A stretch of 64,000 nt of DNA from Clostridia bacterium (GTDB taxonomy: Bacteria; Bacillota; Clostridia; Oscillospirales; Acutalibacteraceae), in contig CAAGMR010000014.1 of assembly GCA_900771085.1 (NCBI GenBank), positions 1-64,000 of the forward strand, read 5' to 3'. Under the pieces are notes generated by a model. That model saw nothing but the letters and a program-made list of their open reading frames with translations. It ran no database searches and was not told where the DNA came from. Positions within the stretch are counted from its first letter, which is position 1. Every line of letters starts with the position of its first letter. Positions 31,959 through 40,344 of this stretch are shown here, one piece after another. Both the position numbers and the translations under genes were made by a program.

Positions 31959-33767
31959 ATGTTTAGAGCACAGGTTCTTGTCTGTGGTGGTACAGGATGT
32001 ACTTCTTCAGGCTCAAAACTTATTCAGGAAGCATTTGCAAAAGAAATTGCAGCAGCAGGACTTGCTGAAGAAGTTAAACTCGTTCAGACCGGCTGCTTCG
32101 GTCTTTGCGAAAAGGGTCCGGTTGTAATTGTTTATCCGGACGGAACATTTTATTCAAGAGTAACACCTGAAGATGTTGCTGAAATCGTATCCGAGCATCT
32201 TCTTAAAGGTCGTATCGTTGAACGCCTTCAGTACAAGGACATCAGCGAAGAAACAAAATCTGCAATCGAAGATGAAACAAAGATTTCTCTTAACGACACA
32301 GATTTCTACAAGGCTCAGCATCGTGTAGCTCTTCGTAACTGCGGTGTTATCAACCCTGAAGAGATTGATGAATACATTGCAATGGACGGCTACAGAGCTC
32401 TCGGTAAGGCTCTTACCGAGATGACACCACAGCAGGTAATCGATGAAATCCTTGCTTCAGGCCTTCGCGGCCGCGGCGGCGCAGGTTTCCCTACCGGCAG
32501 AAAGTGGTCATTTGCTGCAGCAAATGAAGCTGAGCAGAAGTACGTATGCTGTAACGCAGACGAAGGTGACCCGGGTGCATTCATGGACCGTTCAGTTCTT
32601 GAAGGTGACCCACATGCCGTACTTGAAGCTATGGCTATTGCTGGTTATGCAATCGGAGCAAACCAGGGTTACATTTATGTTCGTGCTGAGTATCCTATCG
32701 CTGTTAAGCGTCTTGAGATTGCTATCGATCAGGCTCGTGAATATGGCCTTCTCGGTGACAACATCTTTGGCACAGACTTCTGCTTCGATATCGGTATCAG
32801 ACTTGGTGCCGGTGCATTCGTATGCGGTGAAGAAACAGCGCTTATGAACTCAATTGAAGGTATGCGCGGTGAACCTAGACCTCGTCCACCATTCCCTGCA
32901 GTAAAGGGCCTCTTTGGCGTACCAACAATCCTTAACAACGTTGAAACCTATGCAAACGTTGCTCAGATCATTCTTAATGGCGCAGAATGGTTTGCCAGCA
33001 TGGGTACAGAAAAGTCAAAGGGCACAAAGGTATTTGCTCTCGGCGGTAAGATCAAGAACACAGGTCTTGTAGAAGTACCAATGGGTACAACTCTCAGAAC
33101 TATCATCGAAGACATCGGTGGCGGTATTCCAAACGGTAAGAAGTTCAAGGCTGCTCAGACAGGTGGTCCATCCGGCGGATGTATCCCTGCAGCAGAGATG
33201 GACGTTCCAATCGACTACGACAACCTTATTGCAATCGGTTCAATGATGGGTTCAGGCGGACTTATCGTAATGGACGAAGACACATGTATGGTTGATATTG
33301 CCAAGTTCTTCCTCGAATTCACAGTAGATGAGTCCTGCGGTAAATGTACACCTTGCCGTATCGGTACAAGACGTCTTCTTGAAATCCTTGATAAGATCAC
33401 AAGAGGCGAAGGTACTCTTGAAGACCTTGACGAACTTGAGTCACTTGCTGCTTACATTAAAGACAACTCACTCTGTGGTCTTGGTCAGACAGCTCCAAAC
33501 CCTGTTCTTTCAACACTTAAGAAGTTCAGAAATGAATACGAAGCTCACGTTGTTGATAAGAAGTGTCCTGCAGGCGTATGTAAGAATCTCCTTACATTTA
33601 AGATCGTTGAAGATAAATGTAAGGGCTGCACAAAGTGCGCAAGAAACTGCCCTGTTGGAGCAATCAGCGGAACAGTTAAGAATCCACATGTTATCGACAC
33701 AGCTAAATGTATTAAGTGCGGCGCTTGTATTGAAAACTGTAACTTCGGCGCAATCATTAAGGAATAA
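31959..33767 (+). CDS. hydB: Electron-bifurcating hydrogenase subunit HydB (NuoF-like)
   Basis: The 602-residue flavoprotein has an N-terminal [2Fe-2S] thioredoxin domain (CGGTGC and TGCFGLCEKGP, residues 1-90). The NuoF core carries the FMN/NADH motifs RGRGGAGFPTGRKW and CCNADEGDPGAFMDR, then a [4Fe-4S] site ESCGKCTPCRIGT near 450. Two C-terminal ferredoxin clusters follow (CKGCTKCARNC and CIKCGACIENC). With HydA and HydC it oxidises NADH and reduced ferredoxin together to form hydrogen. GGGGGAGAGG precedes the ATG. Confidence 0.95.
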   Translation: MFRAQVLVCGGTGCTSSGSKLIQEAFAKEIAAAGLAEEVKLVQTGCFGLCEKGPVVIVYPDGTFYSRVTPEDVAEIVSEHLLKGRIVERLQYKDISEETKSAIEDETKISLNDTDFYKAQHRVALRNCGVINPEEIDEYIAMDGYRALGKALTEMTPQQVIDEILASGLRGRGGAGFPTGRKWSFAAANEAEQKYVCCNADEGDPGAFMDRSVLEGDPHAVLEAMAIAGYAIGANQGYIYVRAEYPIAVKRLEIAIDQAREYGLLGDNIFGTDFCFDIGIRLGAGAFVCGEETALMNSIEGMRGEPRPRPPFPAVKGLFGVPTILNNVETYANVAQIILNGAEWFASMGTEKSKGTKVFALGGKIKNTGLVEVPMGTTLRTIIEDIGGGIPNGKKFKAAQTGGPSGGCIPAAEMDVPIDYDNLIAIGSMMGSGGLIVMDEDTCMVDIAKFFLEFTVDESCGKCTPCRIGTRRLLEILDKITRGEGTLEDLDELESLAAYIKDNSLCGLGQTAPNPVLSTLKKFRNEYEAHVVDKKCPAGVCKNLLTFKIVEDKCKGCTKCARNCPVGAISGTVKNPHVIDTAKCIKCGACIENCNFGAIIKE

Positions 33768-33782
33768 GGGAGGAACGTACAC

Positions 33783-35525
33783 ATGAATACAGTAAACATT
33801 ACTATCAATGGTACTCCTCTTACAGTACCAGCTAACTATACAATCCTTGAGGCAGCTCGTGAGCTCGGAATTGAAATTCCTACTCTCTGCCACATGAAGA
33901 AAAAGAATGAAATCGGCGCATGTCGTGTCTGCATGGTAGAGGTTAAGGGTGCAAGAACTCTTGTTGCATCCTGCGTAATGCCTGTAAACGAAGGCATGGA
34001 GATTTATACAAACACAGAAAGAGCTGTCAATTCCCGTAAAAAGACAGTTGAACTCATTATGTCAAACCATAACTGCTCATGTCTCTCATGTGACAGATCG
34101 GGTAATTGCGAACTCCAGGACCTCGCTACTGCTTATGGTATCGACACACTCAATAAGTACGATGGTGCAAAGACAGAAACATGTGTTGACTGCTCATCAC
34201 CATCAATCGTTCGCGATAATTCAAAGTGCGTACTTTGCCGTCGCTGCGTTGCTGCATGTAAGACTCAGACCGGCGTTATCGGTGCAAACAACCGTGGCTT
34301 TGACACAGAAGTTGGTTGCGCATTTGAAAGCAAGCTCAACAACGTTGCCTGCATCAACTGCGGTCAGTGTATCGTTGCCTGCCCTACAGGCGCTCTTCGC
34401 GAGAAGGATCAGACAGACGAAGTTCTTGCAGCTCTCAACGATCCTAGCAAGACCGTTGTTGTTCAGACAGCTCCTGCAACTCGTGTAGCACTTGCTGAAG
34501 CATTTGGCCACCCTGTAGGAACAAATGCAAAGGGCAAGATGGTTACAGCTCTCAAGAGACTCGGCTTTGACAAGGTATTTGATACCAACTTCTCTGCTGA
34601 CCTTACAATCATGGAAGAAGCAACAGAGTTCCTCGACAGATTCCAGAACGGCGGAACACTTCCTCTTATCACATCCTGCTCACCTGGATGGATCAAGTAC
34701 TGCGAACACTTCTTCCCTGACTTTATTCCTAACCTTTCCACATGCAAGTCTCCTCAGCAGATGTTTGGTGCTGTAGTTAAGACATGGTGGGCTGAGAGAA
34801 ACGGCATTGACCCTAAGGATATCGTTTCTGTTTCAATCATGCCTTGCGTAGCCAAGAAGTTTGAGGTTCAGAGAGACGACCAGTCTGCAGCAGGCGTTCC
34901 TGATGTTGACTATGCTCTTTCAACTCGCGAACTTGCAAAGCTTATCAAGCGTGCAGGTCTCGTATTTGATAACCTTCCTGAAAGCGACTATGACGATCCT
35001 CTCGGCGAGGGCACAGGTGCAGCTGTTATCTTCGGTGCAACCGGTGGTGTTATGGAAGCGGCTCTCAGAACAGCTGTAGACGTTATCACAGGCGTTGACA
35101 ACGACTCCTACGAATTCACTGAGGTTCGTGGCGTAGACGGAATCAAGGAAGCTACATACACAGTTGGCGATATCGAACTCAACGTTTGTGTTGTATCAGG
35201 TGTCGGCAATGCAAAGAAGGTTCTTAATGCTGTTAAGAACGGTGAAAAGAACTATCACTTCATCGAAGTAATGGGTTGCCCTGGCGGTTGCGTAAACGGC
35301 GGTGGCCAGCCTGTTCAGAAGAACGCTGTTCATCAGGTTATCGATGTTGCTGCAGTTCGTGGCGCAGCTCTCTATGAGGAGGACAGGAACCTTCCTAAGA
35401 GAAAGTCACATAAGAACGAAGCAGTTCAGGCGCTTTACAAGGAATATCTTGGCGAGCCAAACAGCCATAAGGCTCATGAGCTTCTTCATACCTCATATGT
35501 TGATCGCTCAGACATTCTTAAGTAA
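33783..35525 (+). CDS. hydA: [FeFe] hydrogenase catalytic subunit HydA
   Basis: The 580-residue catalytic subunit has an N-terminal [2Fe-2S] domain (CRVCMVEVKG), a His-Cys3 [4Fe-4S] site (HNCSCLSCDRSGNC), two ferredoxin clusters (CVLCRRCVAAC and CGQCIVAC) and the H-cluster domain. H-cluster motifs are TSCSPGW near 298, MPCVAKKFE near 350 and EVMGCPGGCVNGGGQP near 498. The first motif reads TSCSP rather than TSCCP. Domain order is that of the M3 subunits of trimeric bifurcating hydrogenases. Maturases HydE, HydF and HydG are not in the window. A terminator follows. Confidence 0.95.
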   Translation: MNTVNITINGTPLTVPANYTILEAARELGIEIPTLCHMKKKNEIGACRVCMVEVKGARTLVASCVMPVNEGMEIYTNTERAVNSRKKTVELIMSNHNCSCLSCDRSGNCELQDLATAYGIDTLNKYDGAKTETCVDCSSPSIVRDNSKCVLCRRCVAACKTQTGVIGANNRGFDTEVGCAFESKLNNVACINCGQCIVACPTGALREKDQTDEVLAALNDPSKTVVVQTAPATRVALAEAFGHPVGTNAKGKMVTALKRLGFDKVFDTNFSADLTIMEEATEFLDRFQNGGTLPLITSCSPGWIKYCEHFFPDFIPNLSTCKSPQQMFGAVVKTWWAERNGIDPKDIVSVSIMPCVAKKFEVQRDDQSAAGVPDVDYALSTRELAKLIKRAGLVFDNLPESDYDDPLGEGTGAAVIFGATGGVMEAALRTAVDVITGVDNDSYEFTEVRGVDGIKEATYTVGDIELNVCVVSGVGNAKKVLNAVKNGEKNYHFIEVMGCPGGCVNGGGQPVQKNAVHQVIDVAAVRGAALYEEDRNLPKRKSHKNEAVQALYKEYLGEPNSHKAHELLHTSYVDRSDILK

Positions 35526-35549
35526 TAGATAATTGGCTTTATACGAACT

Positions 35550-35580
35550 GAAGGCCGGTGCTTTTGCATCGGCCTTCATT
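35550..35580 (+). terminator. Terminator of hydrogenase operon
   Basis: GAAGGCCGGTGC pairs with GCATCGGCCTTC (one G-T pair) around TTTT; the downstream T tract is weak. Confidence 0.65.
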
Positions 35581-35619
35581 CGTGTATAATAAGTGACAGT
35601 AAACCGGAGAGGTGAGGGT

Positions 35620-35901
35620 ATGGAATTATCTCCTGTGGCAACTGTTGCCATTTATCTCATATTTATAAATGTACTGGGCTTTGCCCTGATGGGTCTCGAC
35701 AAAAAGCGCGCTCGCGCGCATGAGTGGCGCATTCCCGAAAAGACACTTTTCGGTGTTGCGCTTGTAGGCGGAGCCCTTGGCTCCTGGGCCGGAATGTATA
35801 CATTCCGACACAAGACAAAACACAATTATTTCGTCATCGGTATGCCGGCAATATTCGTCGTTGAACTGGTTCTCGGCATCTGGTGGTTAATAACGCAATA
35901 A
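35620..35901 (+). CDS. DUF1294 membrane protein
   Basis: The 93-residue protein has three hydrophobic segments (about 5-25, 46-62 and 73-90) and the DUF1294 core GLDKKRARAHEWRIPEKTLF...GGALGSWAGMYTFRHKTKHNYF. The family is widespread in bacteria without assigned function. ATG 35620 follows GAGGTGAGGG. A TATAAT at 35585-35590 may be its -10 box. It is monocistronic. Confidence 0.85.
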   Translation: MELSPVATVAIYLIFINVLGFALMGLDKKRARAHEWRIPEKTLFGVALVGGALGSWAGMYTFRHKTKHNYFVIGMPAIFVVELVLGIWWLITQ

Positions 35902-35905
35902 TATT

Positions 35906-35938
35906 AAGGCCGGAGCATTGCTCCGGCCTTTTTTCTTT
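35906..35938. terminator. Terminator between DUF1294 and TetR genes
   Basis: An 11-bp perfect stem AAGGCCGGAGC with an ATT loop is followed by TTTTTTCTTTT; it ends at the stop codon of the convergent TetR gene. Confidence 0.88.
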
Positions 35939-36474
35939 TACCATATATTTCCTTGCCATTGCTCAGGTACGAGCTGGTATAGTGCATAAGCGGCATCCTT
36001 AACTGAAAGCTTGCCGTAGTCTCCATGTACCCATTTGGCATAGTTATAGCTCGCTCCGCCACAGAATGCATGAAGCTGCATTTCTTCTGCGGGGGTGAAT
36101 TCTCTTCCGGTTTTTTTTACTATGGCGTCGTGTGCAACCTGGTAGCTGTATTCGGCAATGAAGGTGTTTATTGAGTTAACACCTGTGGTTTCGAAAATCC
36201 TGTAAAGTGGCTGCCAGTTATCTTTAGCGTCTTTGAAAAGTGCGTAAAACACATCCTCGAGGGTTTCGCTTTCGTCTATGGTAAAACAGCTGTCTAGCAT
36301 TTTTTTATAGTTGTAATTCATAATTTCATATTTATCGCTGAAATAACGATAAATGGTAGATCTGCTGACGCCGGTTTCTTTTGCAATCTTGTCCATTGTG
36401 ATTTCTTCAAAATCCATTTTCTTTATAAGCGAATTAAACCCTAGAACAATATCACGTTTGGTTCTTTCTGACAT
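35938..36474 (-). CDS. TetR/AcrR-family transcriptional regulator
   Basis: The 178-residue protein has an N-terminal helix-turn-helix (ITMDKIAKETGVSRSTIYRYFSDKYEIM, about residues 23-50) and a C-terminal helical domain with YNYAKWVHGDYG. ATG 36474 has AAAGGAGTG ten bases upstream on the minus strand. It diverges from the 913-residue oxidoreductase gene, and an ACAATT/AATTGT dyad lies between them. This arrangement suggests that it represses the oxidoreductase and possibly itself. Confidence 0.85.
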   Translation of the reverse strand: MSERTKRDIVLGFNSLIKKMDFEEITMDKIAKETGVSRSTIYRYFSDKYEIMNYNYKKMLDSCFTIDESETLEDVFYALFKDAKDNWQPLYRIFETTGVNSINTFIAEYSYQVAHDAIVKKTGREFTPAEEMQLHAFCGGASYNYAKWVHGDYGKLSVKDAAYALYQLVPEQWQGNIW

Positions 36475-36506
36475 GAAGCGACACTCCTTTGCAAAAACGG
36501 AATGGG

Positions 36507-36524
36507 ACAATTCACCTAAATTGT
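36507..36524. promoter_or_regulatory. Candidate operator between TetR and oxidoreductase genes
   Basis: ACAATT and AATTGT form a 6-bp inverted repeat with a 6-base spacer. A partial direct repeat, ATGGGACAATT (36502-36512) and ATGAGACAAAA, overlaps it. Confidence 0.5.
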
Positions 36525-36622
36525 AGCAAAATGAGACAAAATCGCAAGTGTGAAGATTTTAACAACCTTCGCCTGACTAATATGATTAAGGTGGCTATCA
36601 ATGTAACGGGAGGCGTAAATTT

Positions 36623-39364
36623 ATGTTTATGATTAAGCACGAACTTACAGAAGGCGAGAGAAAATGTCTTGAACCTTATTTTGCTGAAACCAAAGGTCAG
36701 CCTGTAAGAAAGAATCTTTGTAAGCTGATTACTCATGTTAATATGTTTAACCCGCTTCCGGACGAGAATTCCTGGGAATACATATTCATGAACCGTCAGC
36801 TTTCAGATGAACAGATTGACTTCATGCTCAAAATGAAACTCAGACGTCATTACAGCATGAAAGAACTCGCAAAACTCCAGGGTATGTCTGTTGTTGATAC
36901 CGCAAAAATGGTTGACGGTATTGTTCGTATCGGTTTCCTTGAGTATTGCAACAATCCGGGAGAGGAAGATGAGGTTGTTCTTCCTGTATTTGCTCCGGGT
37001 GCGTTTGAAAATAACGTAATGACAAAAGAGCAGACTGATAAGTTCCCTGAAATGGCACCTGCTTTTCTTAACTACATCCTTGATCTTCAGCAGAAGATTT
37101 CGGGACTTACATTTATGGGAGCAGCTCTTATGAGAGCAATACCTGTAGAGTCTGCAATTGAAGGTAACTCAAGAAAAGCAAGCTATGAAGAAGTTTCCTA
37201 CTGGCTCGACAAAGCCGGAGATTCCATCGGCGTTGTTCCTTGCGAATGCCGCAAACTTCGCGAGATGGTAGGCGAGGGCACGGAAGATCTTAATGAGGAC
37301 TATTGTATTAACCTCGGCAACTATTCTGAAAGTCTTATCAGAGCGGGTAAAGCTCGACGTATTACAAGAGAAGAGGCAGATAGAATCATTAAGCTTGCTG
37401 AAGAGCGCGGCTGCGTTCATCAGCTTTCCGGTATCGATGGTCCGGATTTCTCACTTTTCATCTGTAACTGTAAGTGGGATACCTGCATGGCTCTTAAGAC
37501 ATCCTGGTATAACAATTCACCAAACCTTTCAAAGTCAAACTATGTTGCAGAGGTAAATGACAATAACTGCGTTGCCTGTGGCGCATGCGTAGAAATCTGC
37601 CCACAAAACGCTGTGAAACTTGGCGAAAAACTCTGTCAGAATAAGCCGGTCGAAATCAAGCCAAAGCCAACAGCTGATGATTTCGCATTCATGCCACCAA
37701 AGTATTGGGACAAGAATTCATTCCTCACAGACCGTGAGAATGTTGTCAAAGAGACAGGCACAGCTCCATGTAAGACAAACTGTCCTGCTCACATTGCCGT
37801 TCAGGGCTACCTGAAGAAGGCAAATGAGGGCAAGTATGATGAAGCTCTTGCCATCATCAAAAAGGAGAATCCATTCCCTGCAATGTGCGGCCGTGTATGC
37901 GCACGCTTCTGTGAAGATGAATGTACTCGTGGCGAAATAGATGCTCCTGTGGCAATCGATGAGGTTAAGAAGTTTGTTGCAGACCTTGACCTTAAGGCAG
38001 AGACAAGATACATCCCTGAAAAGAAATACAACAGAGGACATAAGATTGCAGTTATCGGCTCCGGCCCTGCAGGCCTTTCAGCCGCTTACTATCTTGCAGT
38101 AAAGGGTCATGATGTTACCGTATTTGAAAAGGAGGCTATTCCTGGCGGTATGATGACTCTCGGTATGCCAAACTTCCGTCTTGAAAAAGATGTTGTTAAG
38201 GCTGAAATTGAAGTTATCGAAGCACTTGGCGTGGAAATCAGGTGTGGCGTTGAAGTAGGTAAGGACGTAACAATCCAGTCGCTTCGTGAAGAAGGATATA
38301 AGGGATTCTACGTTGCAATCGGTGCTCAGGGCGGACGTAAGCTCGGCCTTGAAAATGAAGACGCAAAGGGCGTTATTTCAGGCATTGACTTCCTTAAGGG
38401 TGTTGCTCTTAAGACACAGGATAAACTCCATGGTAATGTTGTTGTTGTCGGTGGCGGTAACGTAGCAGTTGACGTAGCTCGTACAGCAGTAAGACATGGT
38501 GCTGACAAGGTAACAATGCTCTGCCTTGAACCTCGTGATGCAATGCCTGCAGCTGAAGATGAAGTACTTGAAGCAATTGAAGAAGGCATCACAGTTGAAT
38601 GCGGATGGGGTCCTAAGGAAATCGTTGCATACGAAGGTAAGACCAAGGCCGTAGTATTCAAAAAATGTGTCAGCGTATTCGGCACAGATGGTAAGTTTAA
38701 CCCAACATATGATGAGAACGATACCATTACTCTTGACGCTGATTATCTTCTTTCGGCAATCGGTCAGTCAATCCAGTGGGGCAACCTTCTCGATGGAACA
38801 AAGGTTGAACTTGGACGTGGCAACACAGCAAAAGCTGACACCTGGACTTATCAGACAGCTGAACCGGATATCTTTGTCGGCGGTGACGTATACACAGGAC
38901 CAAGATTCGCAATTGAAGCTATTGCTGCCGGTAAGGAAGGCGCTGATTCCCTTCACAGATACGTATGGCCTGGTCACAGCCTTACACTTGGCCGTGTTCA
39001 CAGAGATAACTTCAAGAGCATCGACAAGGACAATATGGTTATCGCAAGCTATGATCGCGGTATTCGCCAGGTTCCGGGCAAAGATCCAACTAAGATTAAG
39101 ACATTCTCAGATGAAAGACTTACATTTACAGAAGAACAGGTTAAGGCTGAAACAGCTCGCTGCCTGAGCTGCGGTGCCGCAAAGGTGGACGAAGGCTACT
39201 GCATCGGCTGTGGTCTTTGCACAGTTCAGTGTAAGTTTGATGCCATCCATCTCCGCAAAGATCAGGAAGTATGGGGCGTTCCATATGAGAAGCTTGTTCC
39301 AAAGGTAATCAAGGAAGAAGTTGGAAAGGTTAAGAAACTTGCCATCAAGAAAATCAAAGCATAA
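36623..39364 (+). CDS. Multidomain FAD/iron-sulfur oxidoreductase (GltD/NfnB-like core)
   Basis: The 913-residue protein has four parts. Residues 1-310 are a little-known domain with several cysteines (VPCECRKLRE, FICNCKWDTC). A ferredoxin motif CVACGACVEIC lies near 318. A glutamate-synthase-beta-like core runs from about 370 to 840, with CKTNCPAHI, the Fe-S cysteines CGRVCARFCEDEC, and nucleotide-binding motifs IAVIGSGPAGLSAAYY and VVVVGGGNVAVDVAR. A C-terminal ferredoxin motif CIGCGLCTVQC lies near 867. Such proteins move electrons between NAD(P)H, FAD and Fe-S partners. The natural acceptor is unknown. GGGAGG lies eight bases before ATG 36623. hypA follows closely. Confidence 0.85.
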   Translation: MFMIKHELTEGERKCLEPYFAETKGQPVRKNLCKLITHVNMFNPLPDENSWEYIFMNRQLSDEQIDFMLKMKLRRHYSMKELAKLQGMSVVDTAKMVDGIVRIGFLEYCNNPGEEDEVVLPVFAPGAFENNVMTKEQTDKFPEMAPAFLNYILDLQQKISGLTFMGAALMRAIPVESAIEGNSRKASYEEVSYWLDKAGDSIGVVPCECRKLREMVGEGTEDLNEDYCINLGNYSESLIRAGKARRITREEADRIIKLAEERGCVHQLSGIDGPDFSLFICNCKWDTCMALKTSWYNNSPNLSKSNYVAEVNDNNCVACGACVEICPQNAVKLGEKLCQNKPVEIKPKPTADDFAFMPPKYWDKNSFLTDRENVVKETGTAPCKTNCPAHIAVQGYLKKANEGKYDEALAIIKKENPFPAMCGRVCARFCEDECTRGEIDAPVAIDEVKKFVADLDLKAETRYIPEKKYNRGHKIAVIGSGPAGLSAAYYLAVKGHDVTVFEKEAIPGGMMTLGMPNFRLEKDVVKAEIEVIEALGVEIRCGVEVGKDVTIQSLREEGYKGFYVAIGAQGGRKLGLENEDAKGVISGIDFLKGVALKTQDKLHGNVVVVGGGNVAVDVARTAVRHGADKVTMLCLEPRDAMPAAEDEVLEAIEEGITVECGWGPKEIVAYEGKTKAVVFKKCVSVFGTDGKFNPTYDENDTITLDADYLLSAIGQSIQWGNLLDGTKVELGRGNTAKADTWTYQTAEPDIFVGGDVYTGPRFAIEAIAAGKEGADSLHRYVWPGHSLTLGRVHRDNFKSIDKDNMVIASYDRGIRQVPGKDPTKIKTFSDERLTFTEEQVKAETARCLSCGAAKVDEGYCIGCGLCTVQCKFDAIHLRKDQEVWGVPYEKLVPKVIKEEVGKVKKLAIKKIKA

Positions 39365-39378
39365 AGAAGGTGCATCGC

Positions 39379-39720
39379 ATGCATGAGATTAGTGTTCTCA
39401 CCAAGGCTGTAGACCTCGCGGAGGAGACAGCGGCAGATAACAATATTGACCATATTACTTTTATTACTCTGGAAGTTGGTGAGCTGACCGGTTATCTCCC
39501 TATCTTCTTTACAAAATACTTTCCGACAGTAATAGAAGGAAGGCCTATTTTTGATGGGGCAGAACTTAAGATGAACATTGTAAAAGGTCAGGCAGTCTGT
39601 GATGAATGCGAAGCTTTTTACAATGTTATGGCCAATGAAGGCCGCTGTCCGACATGTGGTTCAAGAAATAAGACCATTATTGGCGGACAGGAGTTTAAAC
39701 TGGCAGAAATAGGCGTATGA
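39379..39720 (+). CDS. hypA: Hydrogenase nickel-incorporation protein HypA
   Basis: The 113-residue protein begins with MHEISVL, whose Met1-His2-Glu3 end forms the nickel site of HypA. A zinc site is given by CDEC and CPTC near residues 76 and 95. HypA passes nickel to apo-enzymes together with HypB. I chose ATG 39379 for this N-terminus; an upstream ATG at 39370 would bury the nickel-binding end. It follows the 913-residue oxidoreductase by 14 bases, an unexpected neighbour, while the two hypB genes lie at 6398-7733. Confidence 0.92.
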   Translation: MHEISVLTKAVDLAEETAADNNIDHITFITLEVGELTGYLPIFFTKYFPTVIEGRPIFDGAELKMNIVKGQAVCDECEAFYNVMANEGRCPTCGSRNKTIIGGQEFKLAEIGV

Positions 39721-39775
39721 ATTTATCTTTTTGCGTGTATAATTAAATGCAGAGAGATAAATGGGGGTCTGAACA

Positions 39776-39970
39776 ATGGGACTTTTTTCAAAGAAACATG
39801 GCAAAGATAATGATGAAGGACTTTCCTGGGATTCTACCAGGAAGGATAATCTTGAAGAAAGACTGAAAGATCCTTGCGATGTCTGCTACAACAAGCAGCA
39901 TAAACTCTGTAATGGTCGCGGTACACATTGCATTGCATATGTTCCCGAGGACCAGAAACCGGAGGAATAA
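39776..39970 (+). CDS. Small cysteine-containing protein
   Basis: The 64-residue protein has a basic start (MGLFSKKHGKDND) and four cysteines in PCDVC near 33 and LCNGRGTHC near 44-52, suggesting a metal-binding knuckle. A GGGGGT site precedes the ATG and TATAAT at 39738-39743 may be a -10 box. A strong terminator follows. I do not recognise the family, but the coding features look real. Confidence 0.6.
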   Translation: MGLFSKKHGKDNDEGLSWDSTRKDNLEERLKDPCDVCYNKQHKLCNGRGTHCIAYVPEDQKPEE

Positions 39971-39977
39971 ATAATAA

Positions 39978-40010
39978 AAAAGCGACCACAAACGTGGTCG
40001 CTTTTCTTTT
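39978..40010 (+). terminator. Terminator of small cysteine protein gene
   Basis: AAAAGCGACCAC pairs perfectly with GTGGTCGCTTTT around AAAC, followed by CTTTT. Confidence 0.85.
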
Positions 40011-40057
40011 CTGGTGCGGGTTTATCAGGAGGTATTTTTCAAATGCCCCTGACCCGC
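40011..40057 (-). pseudogene. tRNA-like acceptor relic
   Basis: On the minus strand this reads GCGGGTCAGG...ACCCGCACCA: a six-base-pair acceptor-like stem with an encoded CCA end, identical in its last bases to the tRNA-Leu downstream, and a second TCAGG/CCTGA stem inside. It lacks D, anticodon and T arms. The 15-base word TTTTCTGGTGCGGGT is shared by 40007-40021 and 40085-40099. It looks like a deleted tRNA copy. Confidence 0.45.
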
Positions 40058-40083
40058 AAAAAAAGAGCAGCTAAAAAGCTGCC
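40056..40083 (-). terminator. Terminator of tRNA-Leu gene
   Basis: On the minus strand GCAGCT-TTTT-AGCTGC is followed by CTTTTTTT, directly after the tRNA 3' end. Confidence 0.8.
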
Positions 40084-40089
40084 CTTTTC

Positions 40090-40174
40090 TGGTGCGGGTA
40101 ACAGGGGTTGAACCTGCACGCCGTGAAGCACAAGATCCTAAATCTTGCGTGTCTGCCAATTCCACCATACCCGC
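40090..40174 (-). tRNA. tRNA-Leu (anticodon UAG)
   Basis: The 85-base minus-strand gene folds as a class II tRNA. The acceptor GCGGGTA pairs with TACCCGC, a discriminator A and encoded CCA follow. The anticodon stem CAAGA/TCTTG encloses the loop TTTAGGA with anticodon TAG, a variable arm is present, and the T loop reads GGTTCAACCC. It reads CUA-type leucine codons. Confidence 0.95.
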
Positions 40175-40344
40175 GTGTTTTAATTGCTATATATTTATAC
40201 TATTTCGCCCCTTTTTTGTCAATTCAAAAAAGGACGTTTCGTTTGTCCGTAAATATGGACTTATGCCTCTCGTTGTGGTAAATTAAGGACAGGAGTAAAC
40301 CGCTGTTTTGGCGGATGTTTTTTTTATGAGAAAGGGCAGTTTTT

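Noticed and set aside
40011..40057. Reading the GCGGG hairpin as a plus-strand terminator of the preceding small gene
   Set aside because: That gene already has a strong terminator at 39978-40010, and the hairpin is followed by A's, not T's, on the plus strand.
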